IMG/VR virus record: IMGVR_UViG_3300021368_001153
Location: 1 to 20,351 of that record
Strand: one strand, 5' to 3'
Origin: a virus
Length of the DNA stretch: 20,351 nucleotides
The stretch's first letter is position 1. Each line of letters opens with the position of its first letter. Below are positions 10,127 to 17,910 of the stretch, piece after piece. The notes under the pieces were generated by a model, which was given only the letters and a program-made list of their open reading frames with translations, was not told where the DNA came from and made no database searches. Both the position numbers and the translations under genes were made by a program.

Positions 10127-11004
10127 TGGCAAATTACGCTGTTCAAAAAGCAAAATATGGCGGTGTTACTGGAACAATTCAGGTGTTTGTCAGTCAACTA
10201 CCAGACGGAAATGATCCAAACGCAGGAGATTTTAGAGAAAAATTGCCTGCAGGATTTTTAAGGTGTGATGGTAGTATATTCAAGGCAGATTTATTTCCTG
10301 AACTTGCTAAAATTGTTGGAATCGGAGAAGATTGTAAGTTTGCAAAAGATCCTGAGAGTATTGGTGCTGATGAATTTCAACTACCAGACCTAGGATCAAA
10401 ATATCTGGTTCCTGGAAATGCAACAGGAACTTATCTGTCAGAAAAACTTAGTGATGGTACTACTACAAGAATTGGTGCTGAGTTTGATGTAAGATCAAAC
10501 GTAGGTAGTTCTGAGACTATCACATATAGTGGTAATTTCACAATTGATGGTGACACTGGAGATATCGAAGGTGATCCTTTATACACAGCAGATGAATCAA
10601 CATTCAGAGGAATTCTAACAGATAGAAACTTCCAAGGTCATGGACACTTGGCAAATCAGACAGTCATTAACTGCACTGGTAACTTTGAAGTTAGTACTGC
10701 TGGAGGACCAGAAAGAGCAGGAAATAGTCACAGTGGCAATAACTGCAGAGCATTTGGAGGCAATCAACTGTATTTTGTTGCTAGACCAGAGGGTTCTAAT
10801 GCTACATCAGCATCACATGAACACACTATCCAACTTCCTAATGCTGGTGCTGATTATACACACAACTTACAGTATACATATCCAACAACAAATATTGGAG
10901 CACAGAACATTAGGACGACTGTAAACATCATCACTGAAGATGTTAAAACGTTCGATACAGCATTAGCTCCATACATTATGGTCGAATACATCATTAAATT
11001 CTAA
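10126..11004 (+). CDS. Phage tail-collar fibre protein, smaller paralogue
   Basis: This 292-residue protein begins MANYAVQKAK and has a collar-type domain at about residues 15-93 (GTIQVFVSQLPDG, LPAGFLRCDGS, LFPELAKIVG, FQLPDLGSKYLVPG). The collar fold is the same family as in the preceding gene, but the loops are diverged. Two His-x-His motifs are present, HGH at residues 172-174 and HEH at 231-233. The C-terminus is APYIMVEYIIKF, matching the Y-I-I-[KR]-aromatic tail of its neighbours. The start overlaps the previous stop by one base and has a good Shine-Dalgarno site. The next gene begins one base after the stop. The likely role is a trimeric fibre tip or collar component of the virion. 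Whether it assembles with or substitutes for its neighbours cannot be told from sequence. Confidence 0.82.
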   Translation: MANYAVQKAKYGGVTGTIQVFVSQLPDGNDPNAGDFREKLPAGFLRCDGSIFKADLFPELAKIVGIGEDCKFAKDPESIGADEFQLPDLGSKYLVPGNATGTYLSEKLSDGTTTRIGAEFDVRSNVGSSETITYSGNFTIDGDTGDIEGDPLYTADESTFRGILTDRNFQGHGHLANQTVINCTGNFEVSTAGGPERAGNSHSGNNCRAFGGNQLYFVARPEGSNATSASHEHTIQLPNAGADYTHNLQYTYPTTNIGAQNIRTTVNIITEDVKTFDTALAPYIMVEYIIKF

Positions 11005-11005
11005 A

Positions 11006-14000
11006 ATGCCTACTCAGACTTATAATTCCCCAGGACAATATCTTCTGACTCTCCCAGGTACAGTGGGAGAGTTTGATTTTGATGTCAGAGGAGCAGGTGG
11101 AGGTGGTAGTGGTTCTGACGCTGGATCTCCTGGTGCTAGTGGTGGTGCTGGAGCGAGATTTACTGGTAGCGGTCAGGTAACTCCTGGAACTACACTCGTC
11201 ATCAACGTTGGTGGCGGCGGAGGAGGCGGTGCTAGTTCTCAAGGTGGTGCCCCTGGTGGTCCTGGTGGAAGCGTATCTTCTACTGGTGGTAATGGTGGTA
11301 ATGGTGGACGAGCAGGAAATTCTGGATCCTCTGGTGGAGGTGGCGGCGGTGGTGCATGTTCATTCATTGCTCTCGAATCAGGTGCCCCTCCAGGTGGTGC
11401 AATTAACTTTAACCAGACTTTCACATCTGGTACAACTATTGTTATTCCTTCTAGTGTTACTACAGTAAACTATACTGTAAAAGGAGCACAAGGTGGTAAA
11501 GGTGGCGATTCTACCGATATTGGTGGGGTTGGTCCTGATATTGCTCCAAAAGGACAAGGTGGTCAAATCATTAGTGGATCACTATTCAATATTGCAGGTA
11601 AAACAGTTAGTCTTATTGTTGGAACTAGAGGACAGAATGGTGTAGGAAACCAAGTTGGTTCTGCTGCTGGTGGAACTGGTGGCGGCGGAGTTGTTCTTGG
11701 TGGAGTAGGAGCAGCATCTGCAACAGCGATAGAAACTTGGAGAACGAGTTCAGGTGGTGGCGGTGGTGGCGGAGATAGTGCCATCCGTATTGACACTGAT
11801 GGAAACACCATTGCTGTTATGGCAGGTGGTGGAGGAGGATCAGGTGGAGCTGGTTACAGTTTAGGTGATCCATCAAGCACAATCTATGCAGCTGACACTC
11901 GTTTATCAACTACTTATAGTCCTTCTAACGGTGGAAATGCAAATAGTGTTTTAGCAAGTGCTTCTAACTCTGGCGGTGGAGGAGGAGGAGCAGGAAGTCC
12001 TGGTGGTAATGGTGGATTTGGTTATAATTCAGGCAATCACATTGCAGGAGGCGTCGGTCAAGGCGGTGGTGGATATAACAATACTTCTTATACTACAAAT
12101 GCTGCTTTGGGTGATACTAATGGCAATAGAAATGAAACATCTACTGCTCAAAACGGTGAGATCAATATCAACTACACCAATGTAGGATCAGGAGAACTTT
12201 TAGTCTGCGCTGGCGGCGGTGCTGGCGCTGGTGGTGCAGGAAATGATGGTAGTGGTCCATCTGGTTTCCAATTTGGTGGTGATGGTGCATCTTCATTCTC
12301 AGGATCGGACAATATCACTGCGGGTGGTAATGCTTCCAATAATGGTGGAGACGGTGGCGCAGGCGGTGGCGGTGGCGGTGGCACCCAAGGTGGTTCCGCT
12401 GGTTTTACTCCTGGTGGTGATAGTGACGCAGGCGGCGGAACTGGTGGTGGATCTTATAGAAATACTACTTACATCACTAGTATTGCATATCAGTCTGGTG
12501 GTAGATCTGCTGGTGGTGGACAATCTGCTGCAGGAAGCACAGGATATGTTTCAATTACATACACTGATAATGATGGAAATCCAAACCCAGTATCTAATTT
12601 CCCAACAGTAACTAACGCTGATGTAAACACATCATATACAACTGCTAATACTGTAACAGTTGCAGGAATTAATATCACTGTTCCTGCTACTTCTGTAAAC
12701 GCTGCAATTATTAAAAACGGAACTAATGTAGGAAATTCTACGACAGTATCTAACGGTGATAATTTAGGTCTTACAATGACCTCAGCACCTAATTTCTCTA
12801 CGACTAGAACAGGAACTCTATCTTTCGGACAAGCAGGACAAACTGTTACTTCAACGTGGAATGTTATTACAAAAGATCCACCAAATAATATTCCTAATCC
12901 ATTTGATTTTACTGATGTAACAGAACAACCACTCAACACTTCAATTATCAGTAATAGTGTTACTATTAGTGGTCTTACTGAACAGGCAGATGTTAGTTGT
13001 TCTGCTCTAACTGGAGGACTGGCAAGTACTGTTACTCTAGTAATTAATGGAACCGACAGTGGATCCTCGACTGGAACTATTAATAATGGTGATACTCTTC
13101 AATTAAATGTTACATCAGCAGCTACTGTAAACACAGTGACCACTGCATCAGTCACAGTGGGTGGTGGTGCAGCAGTTGATTGGTCTGTAACAACAATCCT
13201 TCAAGAAGATACTGCTCCAAATACTTTTAATTTCATCGATGTTGTTGATGCTCCTGGTGGCACAATGGTTGATAGTAATGTGCAGACATTAACAGGATTT
13301 AATACTGCAGCATTGATTGCAATGTCTCCAGATACAAATGGTATTCAAGTCAGTGTTAATGGTGGTGCTTGGGTAACTCCAGGTCCATCTACAACTATTC
13401 TTCCCAACCAAACATTACAATTACGTGGTCCAGCACCATCTGCTGCAAATGGCAGTATCAATACTACTGTATTGATTGGCACGGTTTCTACTGGACAAGT
13501 AACTGATACATGGAGAATTACTACTGGAGCTGCTAATGATACAACTCCAGACCAATTCACATTTAATGATAGAACTAATCAAGATGCAACTACTATTGTC
13601 TATAGTAACCAAGTATTCTTGAGTGGTATAACTGCACCAGCATCAATCAGTGTTACTTCTTCTGGAACAGGAACATCAAAATCAATTAGTCTTGATGGTG
13701 GAACCAACTGGCAAGCACTTCCATATACAGGAACATTTGATCCATCAACTCAAAGTATGAGATTACGTTTGACCACTGGTGGTTATGGATCTAATGCAGC
13801 AAATATTGGAGTAACAGTTGGTGGTGTCTCTGACACATGGAGTGTAGGAACTCTTGCTTCACAACCAGTTGGACAAAATAAGTCTACATGGTATAATTCT
13901 ACTCCAGGTACTAAACAGGACGGACTTGCTATTGGCACAATTATTCCTATCTTTAGAGATTCTCAGGGTAACTGGGGGCAATTGGATGGAGAACTAGATT

Positions 14001-15118
14001 CTAGATTCCCAGGATTTAGAGAGTGTGATGGAACATCTTTGAATGCAGAAGATTATCCAGATTTATTTGAAGTTATTGGCAACAGATATGGTGGATCTGC
14101 TTCTAAGAGTGTTAATGGACCAACCACAACATATACTGGTTCTTTCCAACTTCCTAATATTAGAAACAGAAGATTGTTTGGAACAGGAAATGTTGATGGT
14201 AACCAAGGTGGATCTCCATTAGCACCAACTAGAGTAGGACCAGGCGGAACTGGAACTGGATCTGCTAATACTGTTGGATCTGTTGGTGGTGACTGGTTTA
14301 TCGATACAGTCGATGCTGGTGGTAACCTACCATTAGAACAGGTTGAAGGAACTGGTAATACTGGAACTTCAGGACAATTCTATGCACTAGGAAATATTGA
14401 AACAACAGGATATGAGGGAGTTGCATCTAATGTAATTACTTTCAACGTCGCTGGTAATATCAATGCTACATGTGGTCCTCTCATTGAGACCATTGTAGAA
14501 ACACCAGGACATATTCACCAAGCATTGAGTGGAACGGTTCTTAATACAACTACAGGTTTGATGGCATGGGGATCTAGAGGTACATTAACAAATGGAACTA
14601 GATTAAACACCAATGATACATCCAACCTACTACCAGGAGGTCCTACTGCTCCTAACTCAGGATTAGGTGGACCAGGATTTACTGCTACTGTAAGTTATAC
14701 TAACTATTGGGCGTCTCCTAAAGATGGTAGTCTACAATTAAACAATAGTAGTGGTAACCAATTGGGTGCTATTGACGTTCTTGCAACCACAGCAAGCACC
14801 AGAATTTATTCTCCAGAGGGTGGTTTAAAGACTCATAACCATTATCTGTCAACTACAGAATATGGAGATTCTGCTAATGCTTATGGTTACGGTAATATCA
14901 ATGGACCAGGAACAAAAACTTCAGGATTAGGTGGAGCTAATGATGGCACAGTTGAGGTGGCATTTACACACACTGAACTAGGTGCTCGTGTCAATAGAGG
15001 TAAATTTGAATTGTCAACTGCTAAGGCATTGATTCCTGATGTTGTTTTAAGACCTAATGTAACCATCCCTCTCGTGCAACCGTTCTTCAGAGTAAAGTAT
15101 CTAATTAAGGCATACTAA
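11006..15118 (+). CDS. Large glycine-rich / Ig-repeat / tail-collar adhesin
   Basis: This is a 1370-residue mosaic protein. Residues 1 to about 520 are glycine-rich. They fall into segments opened by short strands followed by glycine runs (FDFDVRGAGGGG, VNYTVKGAQGGKGG, LLVCAGGGAGAGG), the pattern of phage and bacterial glycine-rich domains that can pack as polyglycine helices. Residues about 525-950 hold four Ig-like beta repeats. A tail-collar domain follows at about 975-1055 (AIGTIIPIF, RECDGTSL, YPDLFEVIGNRYGG, FQLPNIRNRRLFG). Two His-x-His motifs, HIH at residues 1169-1171 and HNH at 1277-1279, precede the C-terminus FFRVKYLIKAY. The last ~400 residues therefore mirror the two smaller upstream genes, with an adhesin-like extension fused in front. 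There is no signal peptide, as expected for a virion protein. A host-receptor-binding role is inferred from the architecture. Confidence 0.85.
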   Translation: MPTQTYNSPGQYLLTLPGTVGEFDFDVRGAGGGGSGSDAGSPGASGGAGARFTGSGQVTPGTTLVINVGGGGGGGASSQGGAPGGPGGSVSSTGGNGGNGGRAGNSGSSGGGGGGGACSFIALESGAPPGGAINFNQTFTSGTTIVIPSSVTTVNYTVKGAQGGKGGDSTDIGGVGPDIAPKGQGGQIISGSLFNIAGKTVSLIVGTRGQNGVGNQVGSAAGGTGGGGVVLGGVGAASATAIETWRTSSGGGGGGGDSAIRIDTDGNTIAVMAGGGGGSGGAGYSLGDPSSTIYAADTRLSTTYSPSNGGNANSVLASASNSGGGGGGAGSPGGNGGFGYNSGNHIAGGVGQGGGGYNNTSYTTNAALGDTNGNRNETSTAQNGEININYTNVGSGELLVCAGGGAGAGGAGNDGSGPSGFQFGGDGASSFSGSDNITAGGNASNNGGDGGAGGGGGGGTQGGSAGFTPGGDSDAGGGTGGGSYRNTTYITSIAYQSGGRSAGGGQSAAGSTGYVSITYTDNDGNPNPVSNFPTVTNADVNTSYTTANTVTVAGINITVPATSVNAAIIKNGTNVGNSTTVSNGDNLGLTMTSAPNFSTTRTGTLSFGQAGQTVTSTWNVITKDPPNNIPNPFDFTDVTEQPLNTSIISNSVTISGLTEQADVSCSALTGGLASTVTLVINGTDSGSSTGTINNGDTLQLNVTSAATVNTVTTASVTVGGGAAVDWSVTTILQEDTAPNTFNFIDVVDAPGGTMVDSNVQTLTGFNTAALIAMSPDTNGIQVSVNGGAWVTPGPSTTILPNQTLQLRGPAPSAANGSINTTVLIGTVSTGQVTDTWRITTGAANDTTPDQFTFNDRTNQDATTIVYSNQVFLSGITAPASISVTSSGTGTSKSISLDGGTNWQALPYTGTFDPSTQSMRLRLTTGGYGSNAANIGVTVGGVSDTWSVGTLASQPVGQNKSTWYNSTPGTKQDGLAIGTIIPIFRDSQGNWGQLDGELDSRFPGFRECDGTSLNAEDYPDLFEVIGNRYGGSASKSVNGPTTTYTGSFQLPNIRNRRLFGTGNVDGNQGGSPLAPTRVGPGGTGTGSANTVGSVGGDWFIDTVDAGGNLPLEQVEGTGNTGTSGQFYALGNIETTGYEGVASNVITFNVAGNINATCGPLIETIVETPGHIHQALSGTVLNTTTGLMAWGSRGTLTNGTRLNTNDTSNLLPGGPTAPNSGLGGPGFTATVSYTNYWASPKDGSLQLNNSSGNQLGAIDVLATTASTRIYSPEGGLKTHNHYLSTTEYGDSANAYGYGNINGPGTKTSGLGGANDGTVEVAFTHTELGARVNRGKFELSTAKALIPDVVLRPNVTIPLVQPFFRVKYLIKAY
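11075..12570 (+). repeat. Glycine-rich coding tract (GGT/GGA/GGC runs)
   Basis: The DNA is dominated by glycine codons in several separate runs, for example near 11090-11110, 11210-11235, 11330-11350, 11755-11775, 11825-11850, 11970-11990 and 12360-12385. The codons are mixed (GGT, GGA, GGC), so this is selected protein composition rather than a simple-sequence microsatellite. The spacing is not a regular Gly-X-Y collagen triplet. Confidence 0.75.
12580..13860 (+). repeat. Four Ig-like protein repeats of about 105 residues
   Basis: Units begin near 12580, 12888, 13213 and 13543, giving periods of about 308-330 bases. Each opens with a line such as NPFDFTDVTEQPLNTSIISN, NTFNFIDVVDAPGGTMVDSN or DQFTFNDRTNQDATTIVYSN. 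It then has a strand of the VTISGL type, a mid-unit V.ING/SVNGG element, a GDTLQL-like turn, and ends in a …W.V.T strand. The similarity is clear in protein but weak in DNA, so the duplications are old. Units of this kind serve as spacers or carbohydrate-contacting domains in phage and bacterial surface proteins. Confidence 0.75.
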
Positions 15119-15121
15119 ATA
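15115..15121 (+). promoter_or_regulatory. Possible late-promoter-like element CTAAATA
   Basis: CTAAATA spans the stop of the large adhesin gene, 21 bases before the ATG at 15143. It resembles the core of the T4 late promoter (TATAAATA). It lies in the only gap between genes in this block (24 bases), which makes a transcription start plausible. The match is short and AT-rich sequence is common here, so it is tentative. Confidence 0.3.
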
Positions 15122-15142
15122 TTATTATCGGATTTATAGATT

Positions 15143-15778
15143 ATGCAACCAATTAAACCTCTTGAGTTGATGAAAGATCCAAATCTCACCAAGAGTGAGT
15201 TTAAGGACTTTGTTGGTGTGTGGGAAAACTTTGTGCCTGCATATCTCTGCGAAAAGATCATCAATCATTTTGAGCATGAACTAGGAAACTCATCCATCGT
15301 TGACGGTAAGATGATGGATGGAGAACAGCAATTTGGATCACAAGGAAAGTTAGGTCGTGATGATTTATCTCTTCTACTCAATATCACTAGTACAGAACTA
15401 GCAGGAGCTGTAAATCAGTATTTACAAGCAACTGTAATGCATTACATTGACAAATACTCTCAGTTGCAATCTTGTAGGTTATTTTCTACAGACTTAAAAC
15501 TACAGAAAACAGAACCAGAGGGTGGATATCATGTATGGCACTATGAATCTAGTGACTACTCTCACTGTAACAGAGAGTTAGTATGGATTCTCTATCTTAA
15601 TGATATGCCAGAAAATGAGGGAGAGACAGAGTTTTTACATCAACGTCGTCGTATTAGACCAACACAAGGAACTATTACTATCTGGCCAGCAGGTTTGACA
15701 CACGTTCATCGTGGACTAACAGTTTATTCTCAGGATAAATATATACTGACAGGATGGTATCTGCAATCTCCAAGGTAA
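15143..15778 (+). CDS. 2OG-Fe(II) oxygenase (first of four), variant H-x-E motif
   Basis: This 211-residue protein has the C-terminal double-stranded beta-helix pattern of the 2-oxoglutarate/Fe(II)-dependent dioxygenases. Visible elements are GGYHVWHYE (residues 128-135) with a likely iron ligand pair H133-x-E135, a VWILYLND strand with GETEF at 160-164, G176 and WPAGLTHVH at 181-189 with the distal histidine at 187 or 189, and K199, which could take the place of the usual 2OG-binding Arg about ten residues later. Most family members use H-x-D; here the acid is Glu, a permitted but less common variant. The family couples 2OG decarboxylation and O2 to hydroxylation of a substrate. The substrate is not known here. 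The gene follows the fibre genes and is two bases (15776-15778 stop, ATG 15780) from the chaperone-like gene, so fibre modification is a reasonable inference. Confidence 0.8.
   Translation: MQPIKPLELMKDPNLTKSEFKDFVGVWENFVPAYLCEKIINHFEHELGNSSIVDGKMMDGEQQFGSQGKLGRDDLSLLLNITSTELAGAVNQYLQATVMHYIDKYSQLQSCRLFSTDLKLQKTEPEGGYHVWHYESSDYSHCNRELVWILYLNDMPENEGETEFLHQRRRIRPTQGTITIWPAGLTHVHRGLTVYSQDKYILTGWYLQSPR
15734..15741 (+). promoter_or_regulatory. Possible late-promoter-like element GATAAATA
   Basis: GATAAATA inside the end of the first oxygenase gene matches seven of eight positions of the T4 late consensus TATAAATA. It stands about 40 bases before the ATG at 15780, so a transcript would start in a sensible place. 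It also simply encodes Asp-Lys-Tyr in frame, so chance is a real alternative. Confidence 0.3.
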
Positions 15779-15779
15779 A

Positions 15780-16733
15780 ATGACACAAGAGTACATCAAC
15801 AGGAAAGACGCCACCTTTAAGAATACTATCTTAGAGGTAAATATGGCGGAGCAACTAGCAGTTTTGCATAACTACACTGCTGCTAAAATTGATGATGCCG
15901 TTTGGACGGAGAAAGTCCTTCCAAAGTTGAATCCTCAATGGCATATTGCTGGTAAAGATGAAATTGAATATTTCATTTATTACACTGATGGCAGTTATAT
16001 ATGTCAAAAGAGAAGATTGAGAACAGATAGTGAAACTAATTCACAATATTGGAAGACATATTGGTATGAGGACGCTACTCCTGCACAGTCAAAGGAAGTT
16101 TACGAATTATTCTCTGCTCTGTTCACGTTAACAAAAGAAGAGAGAAGAACTAATTGGGTCAAAGAATCTAAGAAACTCTTTGATTATCAGTTTTACTATG
16201 AAGCAAAGTGGAGAAAGATGAGAATGCAGATTGATGAAATGCTTCTGTATTCTGATTGGAGAATGCTTGCTGATTATGAAGAAGAGTTTGAGGGAGAACT
16301 AGAACTCTGGAAGACTTGGAGAAAGAAATTAAGAGCATTGCTACCAGACCTTGATACTTTCGAGAGTAACTACAAGGCATTTGAGCATGTATCAAAGACA
16401 AAGTATCCTATTGATCCTAACATGTATGTTAAAAAGTATCCTAATAAAGATGTAGAATACTTGTCAACTGACGATCAATTTGATAAACTAGACTTTAATG
16501 TCTCTACAGACTTTGTTTCTAAGAACATCATGAATATCTCTGACTTTGTTAACAATTACAATCAAGAAGATATTGTAGTGACACAGAAAGCATATGAGTT
16601 GATGAATGAATTGGAATTATTCAACTACTTCCCTGCTTTAGAAAAGACACTAGTCAAACCAGAGTCTGCTCTCACACCAGAAGAACAAAACAACCCATCT
16701 ACTAGCGAAACAGATAACAACAACTACGCATAA
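15780..16733 (+). CDS. Tail-fibre assembly chaperone-like protein
   Basis: This 317-residue, highly charged and aromatic protein is of uncertain function. Residues 147-190 read as an R..(I/R)(D/N)..L..SDW … W..WR..LR..LPD pattern (MLLYSDWRMLADYE, then ELWKTWRKKLRALLPD). That is the signature segment of small phage tail/fibre assembly chaperones encoded beside fibre genes. Such proteins help fibre trimers fold and attach and are not usually part of the virion. The N-terminal half (TDGSYICQKR, YWKTYWYEDA) and the Asn/Ser/Thr/Glu-rich tail are not recognised, and the protein is longer than typical members. An AAGG Shine-Dalgarno sequence lies four bases before the ATG at 15780. A second ATG at 15843 (residue 22) has a stronger site (GAGGTAA), so either start may be used. 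Its location between fibre genes and oxygenases fits a fibre-maturation role. Confidence 0.55.
   Translation: MTQEYINRKDATFKNTILEVNMAEQLAVLHNYTAAKIDDAVWTEKVLPKLNPQWHIAGKDEIEYFIYYTDGSYICQKRRLRTDSETNSQYWKTYWYEDATPAQSKEVYELFSALFTLTKEERRTNWVKESKKLFDYQFYYEAKWRKMRMQIDEMLLYSDWRMLADYEEEFEGELELWKTWRKKLRALLPDLDTFESNYKAFEHVSKTKYPIDPNMYVKKYPNKDVEYLSTDDQFDKLDFNVSTDFVSKNIMNISDFVNNYNQEDIVVTQKAYELMNELELFNYFPALEKTLVKPESALTPEEQNNPSTSETDNNNYA
15834..15840 (+). promoter_or_regulatory. Strong internal ribosome binding site before ATG 15843
   Basis: The sequence around AGAGGTAA is the best Shine-Dalgarno-like site in this part of the window. It precedes an in-frame ATG at 15843 that would give MAEQLAVLHNYTAAK… It may be the true start of the chaperone-like gene or an internal start yielding a second isoform 21 residues shorter. 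Confidence 0.4.
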
Positions 16734-16739
16734 TACATT

Positions 16740-17387
16740 ATGGTCTATATTATTGATCTCCTTGAGAGAATGCATGTGAATGCTATTAATGATTTTTATG
16801 AATTTTGTTTATTTGTAGACGGTTCTGTATCTGGATCAAGTAATAAGAATGGCAAATGGAACGAAGAACTTCGTGATAGTACTCATGAGGGATCTTTGAT
16901 TCAATATGTTGATAGTGCAATTAAAAAGAACGACAAGTTCAATTATATGTTTTTACCTAGGGCAACTACTTTCCCTAGGTTTTTGCGTTACAGAGAGGGA
17001 ATGCACTACGCATTTCATAATGACTTTTATCAAATAAACGAACTAAGAACAGACTATAGTATCTCAATCTTCCTGAATTCACCTGATGAGTATGAAGGTG
17101 GTGAATTAGTATTCAGACAAGGTAATATGGATACAGAATATAAACTAGAACCAGGACAGGCAATCATTTATCCTACTGGATTGATGCATAAAGTCAATCC
17201 AGTCACATCTGGTGAACGTAGAGTTTGTGTGTTCTGGTTAGAATCTATTATCAGTGATAGCAGAATTAGAGAAACTCTGGTAGAATATGCTGATACACTT
17301 CTTAGAAATGGTGAAGCACTTCAACCCTTCATTGGTGAACTAGAGAAGACTCGTTATCGTTTGATTAGAAATTATGCACAATTCTGA
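16740..17387 (+). CDS. PKHD-type 2OG-Fe(II) oxygenase (second of four)
   Basis: This 215-residue protein resembles the PiuC/YbiX group of PKHD-type hydroxylases. Early residues (FVDGSVSGSSNKNGKWNEEL, 25-44) match the conserved opening of that group. YREGMHYAFHND supplies H93-x-D95; R103 and SISIFLNSPDEYEGGELVF (107-125) form the core strands. PGQAIIYPTGLMHKV gives the distal H150, and R160, ten residues on, is positioned to bind 2-oxoglutarate. All catalytic residues are present, so the enzyme is probably active. Bacterial relatives are named prolyl/lysyl hydroxylase-like, but the substrate is unproven. The ATG at 16740 lacks a ribosome site; the in-frame ATG at 16770 follows GAGAG and would still keep the conserved region. 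The 3' end overlaps the next gene by 14 bases. Confidence 0.87.
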   Translation: MVYIIDLLERMHVNAINDFYEFCLFVDGSVSGSSNKNGKWNEELRDSTHEGSLIQYVDSAIKKNDKFNYMFLPRATTFPRFLRYREGMHYAFHNDFYQINELRTDYSISIFLNSPDEYEGGELVFRQGNMDTEYKLEPGQAIIYPTGLMHKVNPVTSGERRVCVFWLESIISDSRIRETLVEYADTLLRNGEALQPFIGELEKTRYRLIRNYAQF

Positions 17388-17910
17388 GATAGTAAAGAAT
17401 CCGTTCACTGCTGATGCTCTGCAGACATACAAACCAGTATTTTCTGTTGAAGAACTAGAAACCATGTCAAGGTATCTAGAGAGACCAATGTGGAGATATG
17501 GTCATATCAGTAGTACTAGACACAACACTCCTCCATTCTGGAGTATGTCACTGCATGATAATAAGTTCTTTACTGAAGATCTTCTAAATAAAATACAGGA
17601 ATTAACTGGTGACGAACTCCAAGTTATAACTTGTTATGCCAACGGATCAACATATGGTCTAGGAGGTCAACCACATCAGGATGCTCATGATGAATATGGT
17701 AGAACTTTTCTACTATATGCCAATACAACGTGGGATGTGAGATGGAATGGTAAGACAACATTCCTATTTGATCAAGGTCCTGAATTTGTATATCCAGAAT
17801 TGAACAAAGCGGTGTATTTCCCAGGACTTATCCCGCACTTTTCTGAAGAACCTGCCAGAACATTTGGTGGATTAAGAAAAACCGTCGCTTGGAAACTAAG
17901 ATTAAAATGA
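17374..17910 (+). CDS. 2OG-Fe(II) oxygenase (third of four)
   Basis: This 178-residue compact protein carries the dioxygenase core. GQPHQDAHDEYGRTFLLYAN gives H101-x-D103, WNGKTTFLF (124-132) is a core strand, and KAVYFPGLIPHFSEEP gives the distal H155. LRKTVAWKL includes R168 as the probable 2OG-binding residue. It belongs to a different subgroup from the PKHD-type neighbour, because the strand spacing and flanking sequence differ. It begins inside the preceding gene (14-base overlap) and its TGA overlaps the next ATG (ATGA at 17907-17910), typical of translational coupling. The substrate is unknown; context places it with the fibre/assembly block. Confidence 0.82.
   Translation: MHNSEIVKNPFTADALQTYKPVFSVEELETMSRYLERPMWRYGHISSTRHNTPPFWSMSLHDNKFFTEDLLNKIQELTGDELQVITCYANGSTYGLGGQPHQDAHDEYGRTFLLYANTTWDVRWNGKTTFLFDQGPEFVYPELNKAVYFPGLIPHFSEEPARTFGGLRKTVAWKLRLK

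Noticed and set aside
11239-12384. Proline-rich minus-strand frames opposite the glycine-rich region
   Set aside because: They are the antisense reading of glycine codons (GGN reads as NCC) and have no independent start signals or family pattern.
11090-12390. Collagen-like triple-helix region or simple-sequence DNA repeat
   Set aside because: Glycine spacing is irregular (no sustained Gly-X-Y) and codons are mixed, so neither fits.
12219-12611. 130-residue plus-strand frame rich in Val/Leu in the adhesin gene
   Set aside because: It is a frame-shifted reading of GGT/GGA runs inside a well-supported gene; composition alone explains the open frame.
14834-14842. His-Asn-His triplet as an HNH endonuclease sign
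   Set aside because: The surrounding sequence lacks the HNH nuclease fold pattern, and the triplet fits the paired HxH pattern of the collar proteins.
17889-17891. TTG 17889 as start of the unknown 265-residue gene
   Set aside because: ATG 17907 overlaps the previous stop in the ATGA form common to this block and is a better start.
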